A DNA stretch of 64,000 nt from Paraburkholderia sp. ZP32-5 (GTDB taxonomy: Bacteria > Pseudomonadota > Gammaproteobacteria > Burkholderiales > Burkholderiaceae). The translations under genes were made by a program, and so were the position numbers. Below, one piece after another: positions 8,940-17,497 of this stretch. The stretch is from contig NZ_JAJEJP010000001.1 of assembly GCF_021390495.1 (NCBI RefSeq), positions 3,596,001 to 3,660,000 of the forward strand. The letters are read 5' to 3'. The notes under the pieces were generated by a model. The model saw only the letters and a program-made list of their open reading frames with translations, was not told the DNA's origin and did not search any database. Each line of letters begins with the position of its first letter. The first letter of the stretch is position 1.

Positions 8940-9680
8940 ATGCCCCGTTTTTTCGTCGCCACACCGCTTTATCCCGATGATGTCGTAGCTCTGCCCGATG
9001 ACGTCGTGCGTCATGTGCTCGTGCTGCGTCTGCAGCCCGGCGATTCAATCACTCTGTTCAACGGCGAGGGCGGCGAATACAGCGCCGAACTCGTCGAGGT
9101 GGAACGTCGCTCGGCCCGCGTGAAGATTCGCGAATTCCGCGCGATCGAAGTCGAACCGCCGTACCGGCTCACGCTCGCGCAAGGCATCGCGGGCGGCGAC
9201 AAGATGGACTGGCTGATCGAGAAGGCGGTCGAACTCGGCGCGTCGGGCTTCGTGCCGCTTTCCACCGCCCGCAGCGTCGTGCGGCTCGCGGGCGAGCGCG
9301 CGCAACGGCGGCAGCAGCACTGGCAAGGCGTCGTGCGGGCGTCGTGCGAACAATGCGGGCGCAATCGTCTGCCGGAGGTGATGCCGGTGCAGGAGATCGG
9401 CGCCTGGCTCGATGCGCTGCCGCGCGAGTCAGCGCCGGGGGAATTGCGCCTGCTGCTGTCGCCGCGCGCGAGCATCGGCTTTTCAGCGTTGCCTGACGCG
9501 CCGCCGCAAGGCGGAGTAACGGTGTTGATCGGCCCCGAAGGTGGTCTTTCCGCCGACGAGGAAGCTGCGGCTGTCGAGCGCGGATTTACCGCGGTAGGCG
9601 TCGGGCCGCGGATTTTGCGCACCGAAACAGCGGGGATCGCGGTACTTGCGGCGCTCGCGGCACGCTGGGGCGGCTGGTAG
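8940..9680 (+). CDS. rsmE: 16S rRNA m3U1498 methyltransferase RsmE
   Basis: SPOUT-fold SAM methyltransferase that modifies U1498 of 16S rRNA. The 246 residues include the N-terminal PUA-like domain (MPRFFVATPL) and the C-terminal knot with IGPEGGLSADEEAAA and ILRTETAGIAVLAAL, the SAM-binding signature. An ATG five codons upstream (8925) is an equally legal start; MPRFF is preferred because the family begins there. A strong palindromic terminator follows at 9764-9789. Confidence 0.93.
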   Translation: MPRFFVATPLYPDDVVALPDDVVRHVLVLRLQPGDSITLFNGEGGEYSAELVEVERRSARVKIREFRAIEVEPPYRLTLAQGIAGGDKMDWLIEKAVELGASGFVPLSTARSVVRLAGERAQRRQQHWQGVVRASCEQCGRNRLPEVMPVQEIGAWLDALPRESAPGELRLLLSPRASIGFSALPDAPPQGGVTVLIGPEGGLSADEEAAAVERGFTAVGVGPRILRTETAGIAVLAALAARWGGW

Positions 9681-9763
9681 GCGGGGGGTTTCGCAGCTAG
9701 TTGCGCGAAGTTTTGAGAGATGCCGCCTCGTAAGGGTGGCAAGAACATAGCAAACATAAAAGC

Positions 9764-9789
9764 AAAAGCCCGCCAATTGGCGGGCTTTT
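9764..9789. terminator. Bidirectional terminator, perfect 26-bp palindrome
   Basis: A-run, stem GCCCGCC (9768-9774), AATT centre, GGCGGGC (9779-9785) and T-run form an entirely symmetrical palindrome. It serves rsmE from the left and the barstar gene from the right. Confidence 0.9.
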
Positions 9790-9850
9790 GCCGTCTTTAC
9801 CGCGAAGTTTGGCGTCAAATCATGACGCCAGTGCCTGCGCAGGCAAAAAA

Positions 9851-10411
9851 TCAGGCAAACGAGTAAAACACCCGGAATGCCACCTTGCGCTCGGCCCAGA
9901 ACTCGGCTGCTTCACGGAACACGTCGAGCAGCGTCTCGCGCCCTTCCTTGTCGAACTTCTGCGCGACCGGCAACTGTTCGAGCACGATTACGAAACCCGG
10001 CTGCGCGCCCGCCTTATGCACGAGGTCGGTCAGACAGTCGTAGAGCGCGTCGTAGTTCTTGCCGAAATGCTTCGGAAACAGAAAGGACGTTGCGATCGTC
10101 TCGAGCACTTCCTGCTTGGACGCCGCGTTCGCGCAATAGGCATACAGAAAGTGCTGGCCGAGCTGGTTGGCCTCGTCGGCGAGATCCTGTACGCGGAACG
10201 CGCGGATGGATTGCACGATGTTCGGTCGCACGCTCCTGAAAAGGCTCATGGGCTCCTCGTTCGATGAAACCACCGTGCCAGCCTCGCTGTGAGTGTCGCG
10301 ACCCTGCTCGCCGGCGCGCATCTTCATGACGCGTTGGAACAAATTGCCGTCGCCGGCCGCGAAAAGATCCGTCGCGACTCCGGAATCGTGCGCGTAGATG
10401 TTGTCGCTCAT
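9851..10411 (-). CDS. Barstar-family RNase inhibitor with N-terminal extension
   Basis: Cytoplasmic inhibitor expected to bind and neutralise the RNase encoded just upstream. The barstar fold covers about residues 70-186, including FLFPKHFGKNYDALYDCLTDL, which matches the barnase-binding helix region of barstar (KHFGKNYDALWDCL type). Ahead of it are about 60 residues (MSDNIYAHDSGVATDLF...) not found in classical 89-residue barstar. Possible starts are TTG 10438, ATG 10420 and ATG 10411; the last has a GGGA site 8 bases upstream. The start lies about 17 bases past the RNase stop, so the two are translated as a unit, toxin first. Confidence 0.88.
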   Translation of the reverse strand: MSDNIYAHDSGVATDLFAAGDGNLFQRVMKMRAGEQGRDTHSEAGTVVSSNEEPMSLFRSVRPNIVQSIRAFRVQDLADEANQLGQHFLYAYCANAASKQEVLETIATSFLFPKHFGKNYDALYDCLTDLVHKAGAQPGFVIVLEQLPVAQKFDKEGRETLLDVFREAAEFWAERKVAFRVFYSFA

Positions 10412-10427
10412 GCCGTTCATCCCGATG

Positions 10428-10841
10428 TCATTCAACAATACGATTAAAACTGGTGTAGTGGTCGTCCGAGTAGTAACAATTGTCGGTTCGCTGTGGCGGA
10501 CCTCCGCAGACGATGCGGCGCGCCCCGCGATTACGCGCGTGAGGCGTGGGAACGGTGTATTCGTGGTAATAACCGCGCCGATGGGCAGGTAGCACCCGCT
10601 CGTAGTTGCCGAATACGACGCCGTCCTTCTGATACGGATAAGGCCCGCCGGCGGCTATCAGGTTCAACGTATTGACCGCCTCGCGCGGTAATTGCGCGAG
10701 TGCGACGGTGCCCAACTGCGCATTCGCCTGCGCTGACGCCGTATCGCCTCGCGCCCATGCGGATGGCGCGGAACCGGACAACGCGCAAAGCGCGGCAGCA
10801 CCGATCAGCACGCCTTTTATACGCAGCCAGTTGCGTGCCAT
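10428..10841 (-). CDS. Secreted barnase-type guanyl-specific ribonuclease
   Basis: Predicted extracytoplasmic RNase of the N1/T1/barnase superfamily. Residues 1-30 form a signal peptide (hydrophobic core GVLIGAAALCALSG, cleavage after SAWA). The mature domain has the barnase-like FGNYERVLP strand, YHEYTV with the catalytic glutamate, RGARRIV with the active-site arginines and YSDDHYTSFNRIV with the catalytic histidine, all in the right order. Length is 137 residues. The barstar gene follows within 20 bases, a classical toxin-immunity arrangement. It may be a defensive or nutritional nuclease; its target is unknown. Confidence 0.88.
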   Translation of the reverse strand: MARNWLRIKGVLIGAAALCALSGSAPSAWARGDTASAQANAQLGTVALAQLPREAVNTLNLIAAGGPYPYQKDGVVFGNYERVLPAHRRGYYHEYTVPTPHARNRGARRIVCGGPPQRTDNCYYSDDHYTSFNRIVE

Positions 10842-10988
10842 GTATCAGGTTTCCCGCTGTCAGATCACGAGTTCGACGACCATGAAAGTCGTAAGGGTAT
10901 CGCTATTAGCCTTTGGAATCAACGTTCGACGGGACGGCGAACGCCGCCAGATGGCCGGAGAAGCCGGTGGCTGGCGCCTTTACGACAT

Positions 10989-11021
10989 TTGACAAAATAT
11001 TGAGCCTGCGCAAGCTAAACT
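10989..11021 (+). promoter_or_regulatory. Promoter-like sequence ahead of candidate RNA
   Basis: Exact -35 consensus TTGACA at 10989-10994. A -10-like TAAACT lies at 11016-11021 at a long 21-base spacing, and AAGCTA at 11012-11017 at the normal 17; neither is strong, so the start point is uncertain. Confidence 0.4.
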
Positions 11022-11022
11022 T

Positions 11023-11204
11023 AGCTCAACCGTGCGAAACAAAGTGGGACGCAGGTGGTTTCGGCTTGCCAGCTACCCTTTTCTCGTGCGGTTGAGAGCC
11101 TTGGAACTGCCGCAGCCGCAAGGCTGTGCCATTGCCATTTTTCGGGGCCGGCTATCCCCGGCTTGCCCTGAGGCGTGCCCATTGCGGGCACGCCATTTTT
11201 TTCT
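11023..11204 (+). ncRNA. Candidate structured small RNA
   Basis: No protein frame fits this part of the 422-bp gap between the RNase and maeB genes. It holds four successive inverted repeats on the plus strand: CTCAACCG (11025-11032) with CGGTTGAG (11089-11096); AGCCTTG (11097-11103) with CAAGGCT (11119-11125); CGGGG (11143-11147) with CCCCG (11156-11160); and a 9-bp GGCGTGCCC/GGGCACGCC terminator stem (11172-11194) followed by seven T. A TTGACA lies just upstream. Both flanking genes run leftward, so this rightward terminator serves neither, which argues for an independent transcript of about 180 nt. The family is not recognised; 6S RNA was considered but the architecture does not fit. Confidence 0.55.
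11172..11203 (+). terminator. Intrinsic terminator of the candidate RNA
   Basis: Nine-bp perfect stem GGCGTGCCC/GGGCACGCC with a 5-base loop ATTGC and T7 at 11196-11202. There is no T-run on the minus side, so it acts rightward only. Confidence 0.8.
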
Positions 11205-11263
11205 TCTATCCAGGGCGCGAGCCGCCGGTGCGATGCACCGTTGGCCCGGACCTATCTCGACGC

Positions 11264-13558
11264 TTAGCGGGTTGCGCTGACGTCGGCCACCAGCAGCGCG
11301 GCCATGTTGACGATACGGCGAACCGTTGCCGACGGCGTCAGCACGTGCACCGGCTGAGCCGCGCCGAGCAGGATCGGTCCGATTGCGATGTTGTTGCCGG
11401 CCGCCGTCTTCAGCAGGTTGTACGAAATGTTGGCCGCGTCGATGTTCGGCAGCACCAGCAGGTTCGCATCGCCTTCGAGCGTCGAATCGGGCAGCACTTC
11501 GCGGCGCAGGTTCGCGTCGAGCGCGACATCGCCGTGCATCTCGCCGTCAACTTGCAGATCCGGCGCGCGTTCGCGCAGCAACTCGAGCGTGTCGCGCATC
11601 TTCTGCGCGGTCGCCGCGTTGCTCGAACCGAAGTTCGAATGCGACACCAGCGCGATCTTCGGCTCGATACCGAAGCGACGCACCTCTTCGGCCGCCATGA
11701 TCGTGATCTCGGCCAGTTGCTCCGGCGTCGGATCGACGTTCACGTGCGTATCGACGAGGAAAATCTGCCGGTTCGGCAGCACCAGCGCGTTCATCGCCGC
11801 GTACACGTTCGCGCCTTCCTTCTTGCCGATCACCTGGTCGATGAAGTGCAGGTGACGGTGCGTCGTGCTGACCGTGCCGCAAATCATCCCATCCGCTTCG
11901 CCCTTCTTGACCATCATCGAACCGATCAGCGTGGTGCGGCGGCGCATTTCGAGCTTCGCCATCTGCTCGGTGATGCCCTTGCGAGACATCATCTTCGCGT
12001 ATTCCTTCCAGAAGTCGCGGTAACGTTCGTCATGATCGGTGTTCACCACCGTGTAGTCCTGGCCCGCAACCAGTCGCAGACCATAGCGCGCAATACGCTG
12101 TTCGATCACCGCCGGGCGGCCGATCAGGATCGGCTTGGCAAGTTTTTCGTCGACGATGATTTGCATTGCACGCAGTACGCGTTCTTCTTCGCCTTCCGCG
12201 AACACGATGCGCTTCTTCTCCGGCTCGACGCTGCGCGCGAGCTGGAAGATCGGCTTCATCGTCGTGCCGCTGTGGTAGACGAACTGCTGCAGATGCTGCT
12301 CGTACGCGTCCATGTCCTCGATCGGACGCTGGGCGACGCCCGAATCCATCGCGGCCTTCGCCACCGCCGGCGCGACCTTGACGATCAGACGCGGATCGAA
12401 AGGCTTCGGAATCAGGTACTCCGGCCCGAACGACAGATCCTGGATGCCGTAGGCGGTCGCGACGATGTCGCTCTGCTCCTGGCGCGCCAGTTCGGCGATC
12501 GCGTTGACCGCGGCGATCTCCATTTCACGCGTCACCGTCGTCGCGCCGGCGTCGAGCGCGCCGCGGAACAGGAACGGGAACACCAGCACGTTGTTCACCT
12601 GGTTCGGATAGTCGGTGCGGCCCGTGCACAGCACGGCATCCGGGCGCACTTCGAGCGCGAGTTCCGGCAGGATTTCCGGCGTCGGGTTCGCGAGCGCCAG
12701 AATCAGCGGCTTGTCGGCCATCTGCTTGACCATGTCCTGCTTCAGCACGCCGCCGGCCGACAGGCCGAGGAACACGTCCGCGCCGCTGATCACCTCGGCA
12801 AGCGAGCGAGCGTCGGTTTCGCGCGCGAAACGCTCCTTGTCCGGATCCATCAGTTCGGTGCGGCCCTTGTAGACCACGCCCGCGAGGTCGGTCACGGTGA
12901 TGTTTTCGAGCGGCAGGCCGATGTCGACCAGCAGGTCGAGACAGGCGAGCGCCGCGGCGCCCGCGCCGGAGGACACCAGCTTGACCTCCTTGATGTCCTT
13001 GCCGACCACCTTCAGACCATTGGTCACCGCAGCCGCGACGACGATCGCGGTGCCGTGCTGGTCGTCGTGGAAGACCGGAATCTTCATGCGCTTGCGGCAT
13101 TCGCGCTCGACAATGAAGCAGTCCGGCGCCTTGATGTCTTCCAGGTTGATACCGCCGAAAGTCGGCTCAAGCGCGGCGATCACATCGACGAGCTTATGCG
13201 GATCGGTTTCGTTGATTTCGATATCGAACACGTCGATGCCGGCGAACTTCTTGAACAGCACGGCCTTGCCTTCCATGACCGGCTTCGACGCGAGCGGCCC
13301 GATGTTGCCGAGACCGAGCACCGCGGTGCCGTTCGTGACGACGCCGACCAGATTGCTGCGCGCGGTGAAGCGCGCGGCGTTCAGCGGGTTCTCGACGATC
13401 TCCTCGCACGCGAATGCAACGCCCGGCGAATACGCCAGAGCGAGGTCGCGCTGGTTGATCATCTGCTTGGTCGGGGCGATCGCGATTTTGCCGGGAGTCG
13501 GGAACTCGTGGTAATCGAGGGCGGCTTCGCGGAGTTTGGTATTAACGGGAGTCGACAT
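11264..13558 (-). CDS. maeB: NADP-dependent malic enzyme with phosphotransacetylase-like domain
   Basis: Converts malate to pyruvate and CO2, yielding NADPH. The 764-residue protein is the large hybrid type: malic N-terminal domain (YHEFPTPGKIAI, SPGVAFACEEI), NAD(P)-binding domain with SSGAGAAALACLDLL near residue 195, and from about residue 430 a PTA-like domain (RIVFAEGEEERVLRA) that is regulatory rather than catalytic in studied homologues. The start is MSTPVNTKLREAAL; an upstream in-frame methionine 15 codons earlier looks non-family. It faces thiL divergently. A TACAAT on the minus strand shortly upstream is a possible -10. Confidence 0.95.
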   Translation of the reverse strand: MSTPVNTKLREAALDYHEFPTPGKIAIAPTKQMINQRDLALAYSPGVAFACEEIVENPLNAARFTARSNLVGVVTNGTAVLGLGNIGPLASKPVMEGKAVLFKKFAGIDVFDIEINETDPHKLVDVIAALEPTFGGINLEDIKAPDCFIVERECRKRMKIPVFHDDQHGTAIVVAAAVTNGLKVVGKDIKEVKLVSSGAGAAALACLDLLVDIGLPLENITVTDLAGVVYKGRTELMDPDKERFARETDARSLAEVISGADVFLGLSAGGVLKQDMVKQMADKPLILALANPTPEILPELALEVRPDAVLCTGRTDYPNQVNNVLVFPFLFRGALDAGATTVTREMEIAAVNAIAELARQEQSDIVATAYGIQDLSFGPEYLIPKPFDPRLIVKVAPAVAKAAMDSGVAQRPIEDMDAYEQHLQQFVYHSGTTMKPIFQLARSVEPEKKRIVFAEGEEERVLRAMQIIVDEKLAKPILIGRPAVIEQRIARYGLRLVAGQDYTVVNTDHDERYRDFWKEYAKMMSRKGITEQMAKLEMRRRTTLIGSMMVKKGEADGMICGTVSTTHRHLHFIDQVIGKKEGANVYAAMNALVLPNRQIFLVDTHVNVDPTPEQLAEITIMAAEEVRRFGIEPKIALVSHSNFGSSNAATAQKMRDTLELLRERAPDLQVDGEMHGDVALDANLRREVLPDSTLEGDANLLVLPNIDAANISYNLLKTAAGNNIAIGPILLGAAQPVHVLTPSATVRRIVNMAALLVADVSATR

Positions 13559-13727
13559 AAGGCGGGCTTGGAAGTGCAGATTAGAATAGACGTTCGACGG
13601 CATTGTAGCCCCAATTGCCTACGCGATTCCTTCAATACCGGTACAACAGTCGCGACAGAAACAGCGTGAAACGCCGATGTGGCCTGGTTTGCGCTCTCCC
13701 ACCTTTCACCGCCCACCATTGGCCATC

Positions 13728-14729
13728 ATGCTTTCCGAGTTTTCGCTGATCGACCGTTTCTTCGCCCGCCGCGCCGCATCGGCACGGCCGTCTACTACGC
13801 CGGGCGACACGCTCGGCATCGGCGACGATTGCGCGCTGCTCACACCGCGCGCCGGCGAAATGCTGGCCGTTTCGACGGACATGCTGGTCGAAGGCCGCCA
13901 CTTTTTCGCCGACGTCGACCCGCACGCGCTCGGCCATAAGGCACTCGCGGTCAACCTGTCGGATCTCGCCGCGATGGGCGCGCGCCCGCAGGCATTCACG
14001 CTGGCGTTTTCACTGCCGAAAGCCGACGAAGCGTGGCTCTCCGCGTTCAGCGACGGCCTCTTCGCACTGGCCGAGCGCCACGATTGCGAGTTGATCGGCG
14101 GCGATACGACGAGCGGCCCGCTCAATCTGTGCATTACGGTTTTCGGTAGCGTGCCGCCGCGTCAGGCGCTGCGTCGCGATGCCGCGCAGCCCGGTGACGA
14201 CATCTGGGTGTCCGGCACGCTCGGCGATGCGCGCGCCGGGCTCGGCGTGCAGCGCGGCGAGTGGACCGCCGACGCCGCGGACGCCGCCACGTTCCGCGCC
14301 GCGCTCGAGCGTCCGGAACCGCGCATCGCGCTGGGCCTCGCGCTGCGCGGCATCGCGCATGCCGCGCTCGATCTGTCGGACGGACTCGCCGGCGACCTGC
14401 TGCATATCCTCGAACGCTCGTCGGTGAATGCGAGCGTCGACGTGGACGCGATACCGCGCTCCGACGCGCTGCGCCGCCTCGCGCCCGCGATCCAGCAGCG
14501 CTGCACGCTCGCGGGCGGCGACGACTACGAGTTGTGCTTCACCGCGCCCACCGCCGCGCGCGAAGCGGTGCAAGCCGCGGCGCACAACGCCGCCGTGCCG
14601 GTCACACGCATCGGTACAATAAGCGCACTCGCGGCGAGCACCGATCGTCCCGCCATCGCCTGGCGCAATGCCGCCGGCGCGCCGCTCACTCTGACGTTGC
14701 AAGGTTTCGACCACTTTCATGCAGAATGA
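13728..14729 (+). CDS. thiL: Thiamine-monophosphate kinase
   Basis: Phosphorylates thiamine monophosphate to thiamine diphosphate, the cofactor used by transketolase nearby. The 333-residue protein starts MLSEFSLIDRFFAR and has the AIR-synthase-like ATP and metal motifs IGDDCALL (about residue 27), STDMLVEGRHFF (about 46) and the GGDTTSGPL segment (about 123). The frame is open 17 codons upstream, but the family start is the one used. Its end overlaps pgpA by 11 bp, indicating coupled translation. Confidence 0.94.
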   Translation: MLSEFSLIDRFFARRAASARPSTTPGDTLGIGDDCALLTPRAGEMLAVSTDMLVEGRHFFADVDPHALGHKALAVNLSDLAAMGARPQAFTLAFSLPKADEAWLSAFSDGLFALAERHDCELIGGDTTSGPLNLCITVFGSVPPRQALRRDAAQPGDDIWVSGTLGDARAGLGVQRGEWTADAADAATFRAALERPEPRIALGLALRGIAHAALDLSDGLAGDLLHILERSSVNASVDVDAIPRSDALRRLAPAIQQRCTLAGGDDYELCFTAPTAAREAVQAAAHNAAVPVTRIGTISALAASTDRPAIAWRNAAGAPLTLTLQGFDHFHAE

Positions 14730-15270
14730 CCCTTCGCTCGGCCCCGCCGACGATTTTCTGGGCGGCCAGCCGCCCACGCCGCGACAGCCGCGCCGCGCGA
14801 GCGCGCGCTTCATGCTGTCGCATCCATCACATATCTTCGCGCTCGGTTTCGGCAGCGGCCTGTCGCCGCTGATGCCCGGGACGGTCGGCACGCTGTTCGC
14901 GTGGGCGTCGTTCGTGGTTTTGAACCGTTATCTGACTGTGATCGAATGGGGCGCGCTGATCGCGGCCGGCTTCCTCGGCGGCATCGCGCTGTGCGGCTTT
15001 AGCGCCAGACGGCTCGGCATCGAGGATCCGTCGGCGATCGTGTGGGACGAAATCGTCGCGTTCTGGCTCGTGCTGCTGATGGTCACGCCGGCCACGCTCA
15101 CCGGCCAGCTATGGGCGTTCGTCACGTTTCGCTTCTTCGACATGGTCAAGCCGCCGCCGATCGGCTATTTCGACCGCCGTCTGAAAGGTGGCTTCGGCAT
15201 CATGTTCGATGACCTGATCGCCGCATTCTTTACATTGCTCGTGATCGCGCTCTGGCGCATGTCGGTGTAG
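14719..15270 (+). CDS. pgpA: Phosphatidylglycerophosphatase A
   Basis: Inner-membrane enzyme dephosphorylating phosphatidylglycerophosphate to phosphatidylglycerol. The 183 residues show the PgpA signature GFGSGLSPLMPGTVGTL (about 44-60), the acidic VWDEIVAFW segment and FFDMVKPPPIGYFDRRLKGGFGIMFDD, with several membrane helices between. A hydrophilic 30-residue N-terminal extension precedes the core. It overlaps the end of thiL by 11 bp. Confidence 0.93.
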   Translation: MQNDPSLGPADDFLGGQPPTPRQPRRASARFMLSHPSHIFALGFGSGLSPLMPGTVGTLFAWASFVVLNRYLTVIEWGALIAAGFLGGIALCGFSARRLGIEDPSAIVWDEIVAFWLVLLMVTPATLTGQLWAFVTFRFFDMVKPPPIGYFDRRLKGGFGIMFDDLIAAFFTLLVIALWRMSV

Positions 15271-15342
15271 TTTCGCCGCGCCGCCGCCAGGCCATCGCTG
15301 TTTGCCGTGCCTCGCGGCCGGCCCGTTTTACGGATTGACGCC

Positions 15343-15843
15343 ATGCCTACCGATTCCGTCGTTCATCAGCTTGCGATCCGCGTGAGCAACCGTCTGCGCG
15401 ACGAGCGCCTGATGCTCGTCACCGCCGAATCCTGCACGGGGGGCATGGTCGCGACCGCGATCACCGACATTTCCGGCAGCAGCGGCTGGTTCGAGCGCGG
15501 TTTCGTCACGTATTCGAACCAGGCGAAAAGCGAAATGATCGGCGTGCCGGCCGATCTGATCGACAAGCACGGCGCGGTCAGCGAACCGGTCGCGCGCGCG
15601 ATGGCCGAAGGCGCGCTGCGCAATAGCCGCGCGCAGGTATCGCTATCGATCACCGGGGTCGCCGGACCTGGCGGGGGCACCGAAACCAAGCCGGTCGGCA
15701 TGGTCTCGTTCGGCTGGAGCAACCGGCTGCATACGGCGGTGGAAACGAAGATTTTCAAGGGCGATCGCGAGCAGATTCGCGTGCAGGCCGCCGCTCACGC
15801 ATTGCGCGGCGTGCTCGCGCTGCTCGACGAACGCGAGCATTGA
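15343..15843 (+). CDS. pncC: Nicotinamide-nucleotide amidohydrolase (CinA C-terminal domain type)
   Basis: Predicted to deamidate NMN to nicotinate mononucleotide, recycling NAD breakdown products. The 166-residue stand-alone CinA_C domain carries TAESCTGGMVATAITDI near residue 28 with the catalytic Ser region, the GFVTYSNQAKSEMIGV segment and the SITGVAGPGGGT loop near 107. The start ATG gives MPTDSVVHQ; a further 12 codons upstream are open but unlike the family. It lies 72 bp after pgpA in the same direction. Confidence 0.9.
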   Translation: MPTDSVVHQLAIRVSNRLRDERLMLVTAESCTGGMVATAITDISGSSGWFERGFVTYSNQAKSEMIGVPADLIDKHGAVSEPVARAMAEGALRNSRAQVSLSITGVAGPGGGTETKPVGMVSFGWSNRLHTAVETKIFKGDREQIRVQAAAHALRGVLALLDEREH

Positions 15844-15889
15844 GCCGCGTCGGATCCCTCATCTGCTGTCACTCTTCGAAGGCGAACAC

Positions 15890-16423
15890 ATGCCGGACTC
15901 GCGCTCGGTCGCGGACGAACTGATCCGCCGCTTCGACCTGAAGCCGCATCCTGAAGGCGGTTATTTCTCGGAAACGTATCGTTCGGCCGCGCGCGTGCTG
16001 CGCGACGGCGAGACGGCGGCCACGCGCGCGGCGTCGACCGCGATTTATTACCTGCTATGCGACGGCGCGCATTCGGCGTGGCATCGGATCCGCTCCGACG
16101 AGGTATGGCATTTCTATGCGGGCGAGCCGCTGCACGTCCATGTGCTCGATGAAAACGGCGGAGTGACTGGTGTAACCGACGCGCTCGTCACGCATCGGCT
16201 CGGCAATCCGCTCACGCATCCCGGTACCGTGTATCAGGCCGTCGTGCCGGCGGGCTCGTGGTTCGCGGCGGAGTGCGCCGACCCGGCATCGTTCGCGCTG
16301 GTCGGCTGCACGGTGGCGCCGGGATTCGAGTTCAGCGAATTCGAACTCGCGGATGCCGACGCGCTGAAGGCGCGGCATCCGGCGCATGCGGCGTTGATCG
16401 AGCGGCTGGGGCCGGTGGTTTAG
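15890..16423 (+). CDS. Cupin superfamily (Cupin_5/DUF985) protein
   Basis: A 177-residue single cupin domain of the DUF985 type. It has the [13 protein letters not shown] opening (about residue 19), the [20 protein letters not shown] metal-site strand pair (about 63-82) and a C-terminal [14 protein letters not shown] typical of the family. Some members act on sugar or nucleotide-like ligands, but no function can be assigned. It lies 46 bp after pncC. Its stop codon overlaps the converging pyrF stop by four bases. Confidence 0.88.
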   Translation: MPDSRSVADELIRRFDLKPHPEGGYFSETYRSAARVLRDGETAATRAASTAIYYLLCDGAHSAWHRIRSDEVWHFYAGEPLHVHVLDENGGVTGVTDALVTHRLGNPLTHPGTVYQAVVPAGSWFAAECADPASFALVGCTVAPGFEFSEFELADADALKARHPAHAALIERLGPVV

Positions 16424-17235
16424 CGGAACGCGTTGATCCGGTCGCGCGTTTCCTTCGCGGCCTGCGCGGCCGCCTCGCCGAAATCCTCGCCCTTGCCCGC
16501 GTAGATGATCGCGCGCGACGAGTTGATCAGCATGCCGGTGCCGTTCGCGGTCCGGCCGGCGGTCACGGTGGCCTCGACGTCGCCGCCTTGCGCGCCGATG
16601 CCCGGAATCAGCAGCGGCATATCGCCGACGATCCCGCGCACCATTTCGATTTCCTTCGGAAAAGTCGCGCCGACCACCAGCGCAAGCTGGCCGCTCGCGT
16701 TCCACTTCTGCGCCGCCAGTTGCGCGACGACCTGATAGAGCGGCCGGCCGCCGGTTTCGAGAAACTGCAGATCGGAGCCGCCGACGTTCGACGTCCGGCA
16801 CAGCACGATCACGCCCTTGCCTTGATGCTCGAGATACGGTTCGATCGAATCGAAACCCATGTACGGATTGACCGTCACCGCGTCCGCCTGATAGCGCTCG
16901 AACGCCTCGCGCGCGTACTGCTCGGCGGTGCTGCCGATATCGCCGCGCTTCGCGTCGAGAATCACCGGCAGACCCGGATGGTTGGCGTGGATGTGAGCGA
17001 TCAACTGCTCGAGCTGGTCTTCCGCGCGATGCGCGGCGAAGTAGGCGATCTGCGGCTTGAATGCCGACGCGTAGCGCGCGGTCGCATCGACGATCGTGCG
17101 GCAGAACTCGAAAATAGCGTCGGAGCGGCCCGCGAGCGCGCTGGGAAATTTGCTGGGCTCGGGATCGAGGCCAACGCACAGCAGCGAGTTGGTGCGCTGC
17201 CAGGCGTCGTTGAGTGTCTGGATGAAATTGGACAT
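16420..17235 (-). CDS. pyrF: Orotidine 5'-phosphate decarboxylase (long type)
   Basis: Last step of UMP synthesis, decarboxylating OMP. The 271-residue protein belongs to the longer PyrF group found in mycobacteria and many betaproteobacteria. The catalytic Asp/Lys array is in [18 protein letters not shown] near residue 95, with the phosphate-gripping GAQGGD loop near 215. It runs leftward and its TAA stop overlaps the cupin gene's TAG stop on the other strand. No terminator separates the convergent pair. Confidence 0.95.
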   Translation of the reverse strand: MSNFIQTLNDAWQRTNSLLCVGLDPEPSKFPSALAGRSDAIFEFCRTIVDATARYASAFKPQIAYFAAHRAEDQLEQLIAHIHANHPGLPVILDAKRGDIGSTAEQYAREAFERYQADAVTVNPYMGFDSIEPYLEHQGKGVIVLCRTSNVGGSDLQFLETGGRPLYQVVAQLAAQKWNASGQLALVVGATFPKEIEMVRGIVGDMPLLIPGIGAQGGDVEATVTAGRTANGTGMLINSSRAIIYAGKGEDFGEAAAQAAKETRDRINAFR

Positions 17236-17497
17236 GGTATGTCTCGCGGCGAGCCGGTAGTCGGAAGTGGCGCGTATTTTACCTGCCAGTAGATGACGCT
17301 CGTTTGCACCAGGAAAGGGAGTGAAAGCGTAACGGTGACAATCGCGTCGCGCGCGTGGTGATCAGTGCCGCGGTAACGGCGAACCGATGCGTCGGGTCGC
17401 AAAGCCGCAAGCGCCTACGCATCGATCACCCGCCACAAGCCGCCACAACCCGCCACGCTCCGCCAGCGCGATCGCCCTTTCGCCCGTCACGACACCG

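Noticed and set aside
11023..11204. 6S RNA as identity for the candidate RNA
   Set aside because: A short stretch (AGCCTTGGAACTGC) resembles part of E. coli 6S, but the molecule shows separate hairpins and an intrinsic terminator rather than one long bulged rod.
11126..13669. 847-codon plus-strand frame opposite maeB, starting inside the candidate RNA terminator
   Set aside because: Its product is Arg/His-rich and unrelated to any family, while maeB on the other strand is unmistakable.
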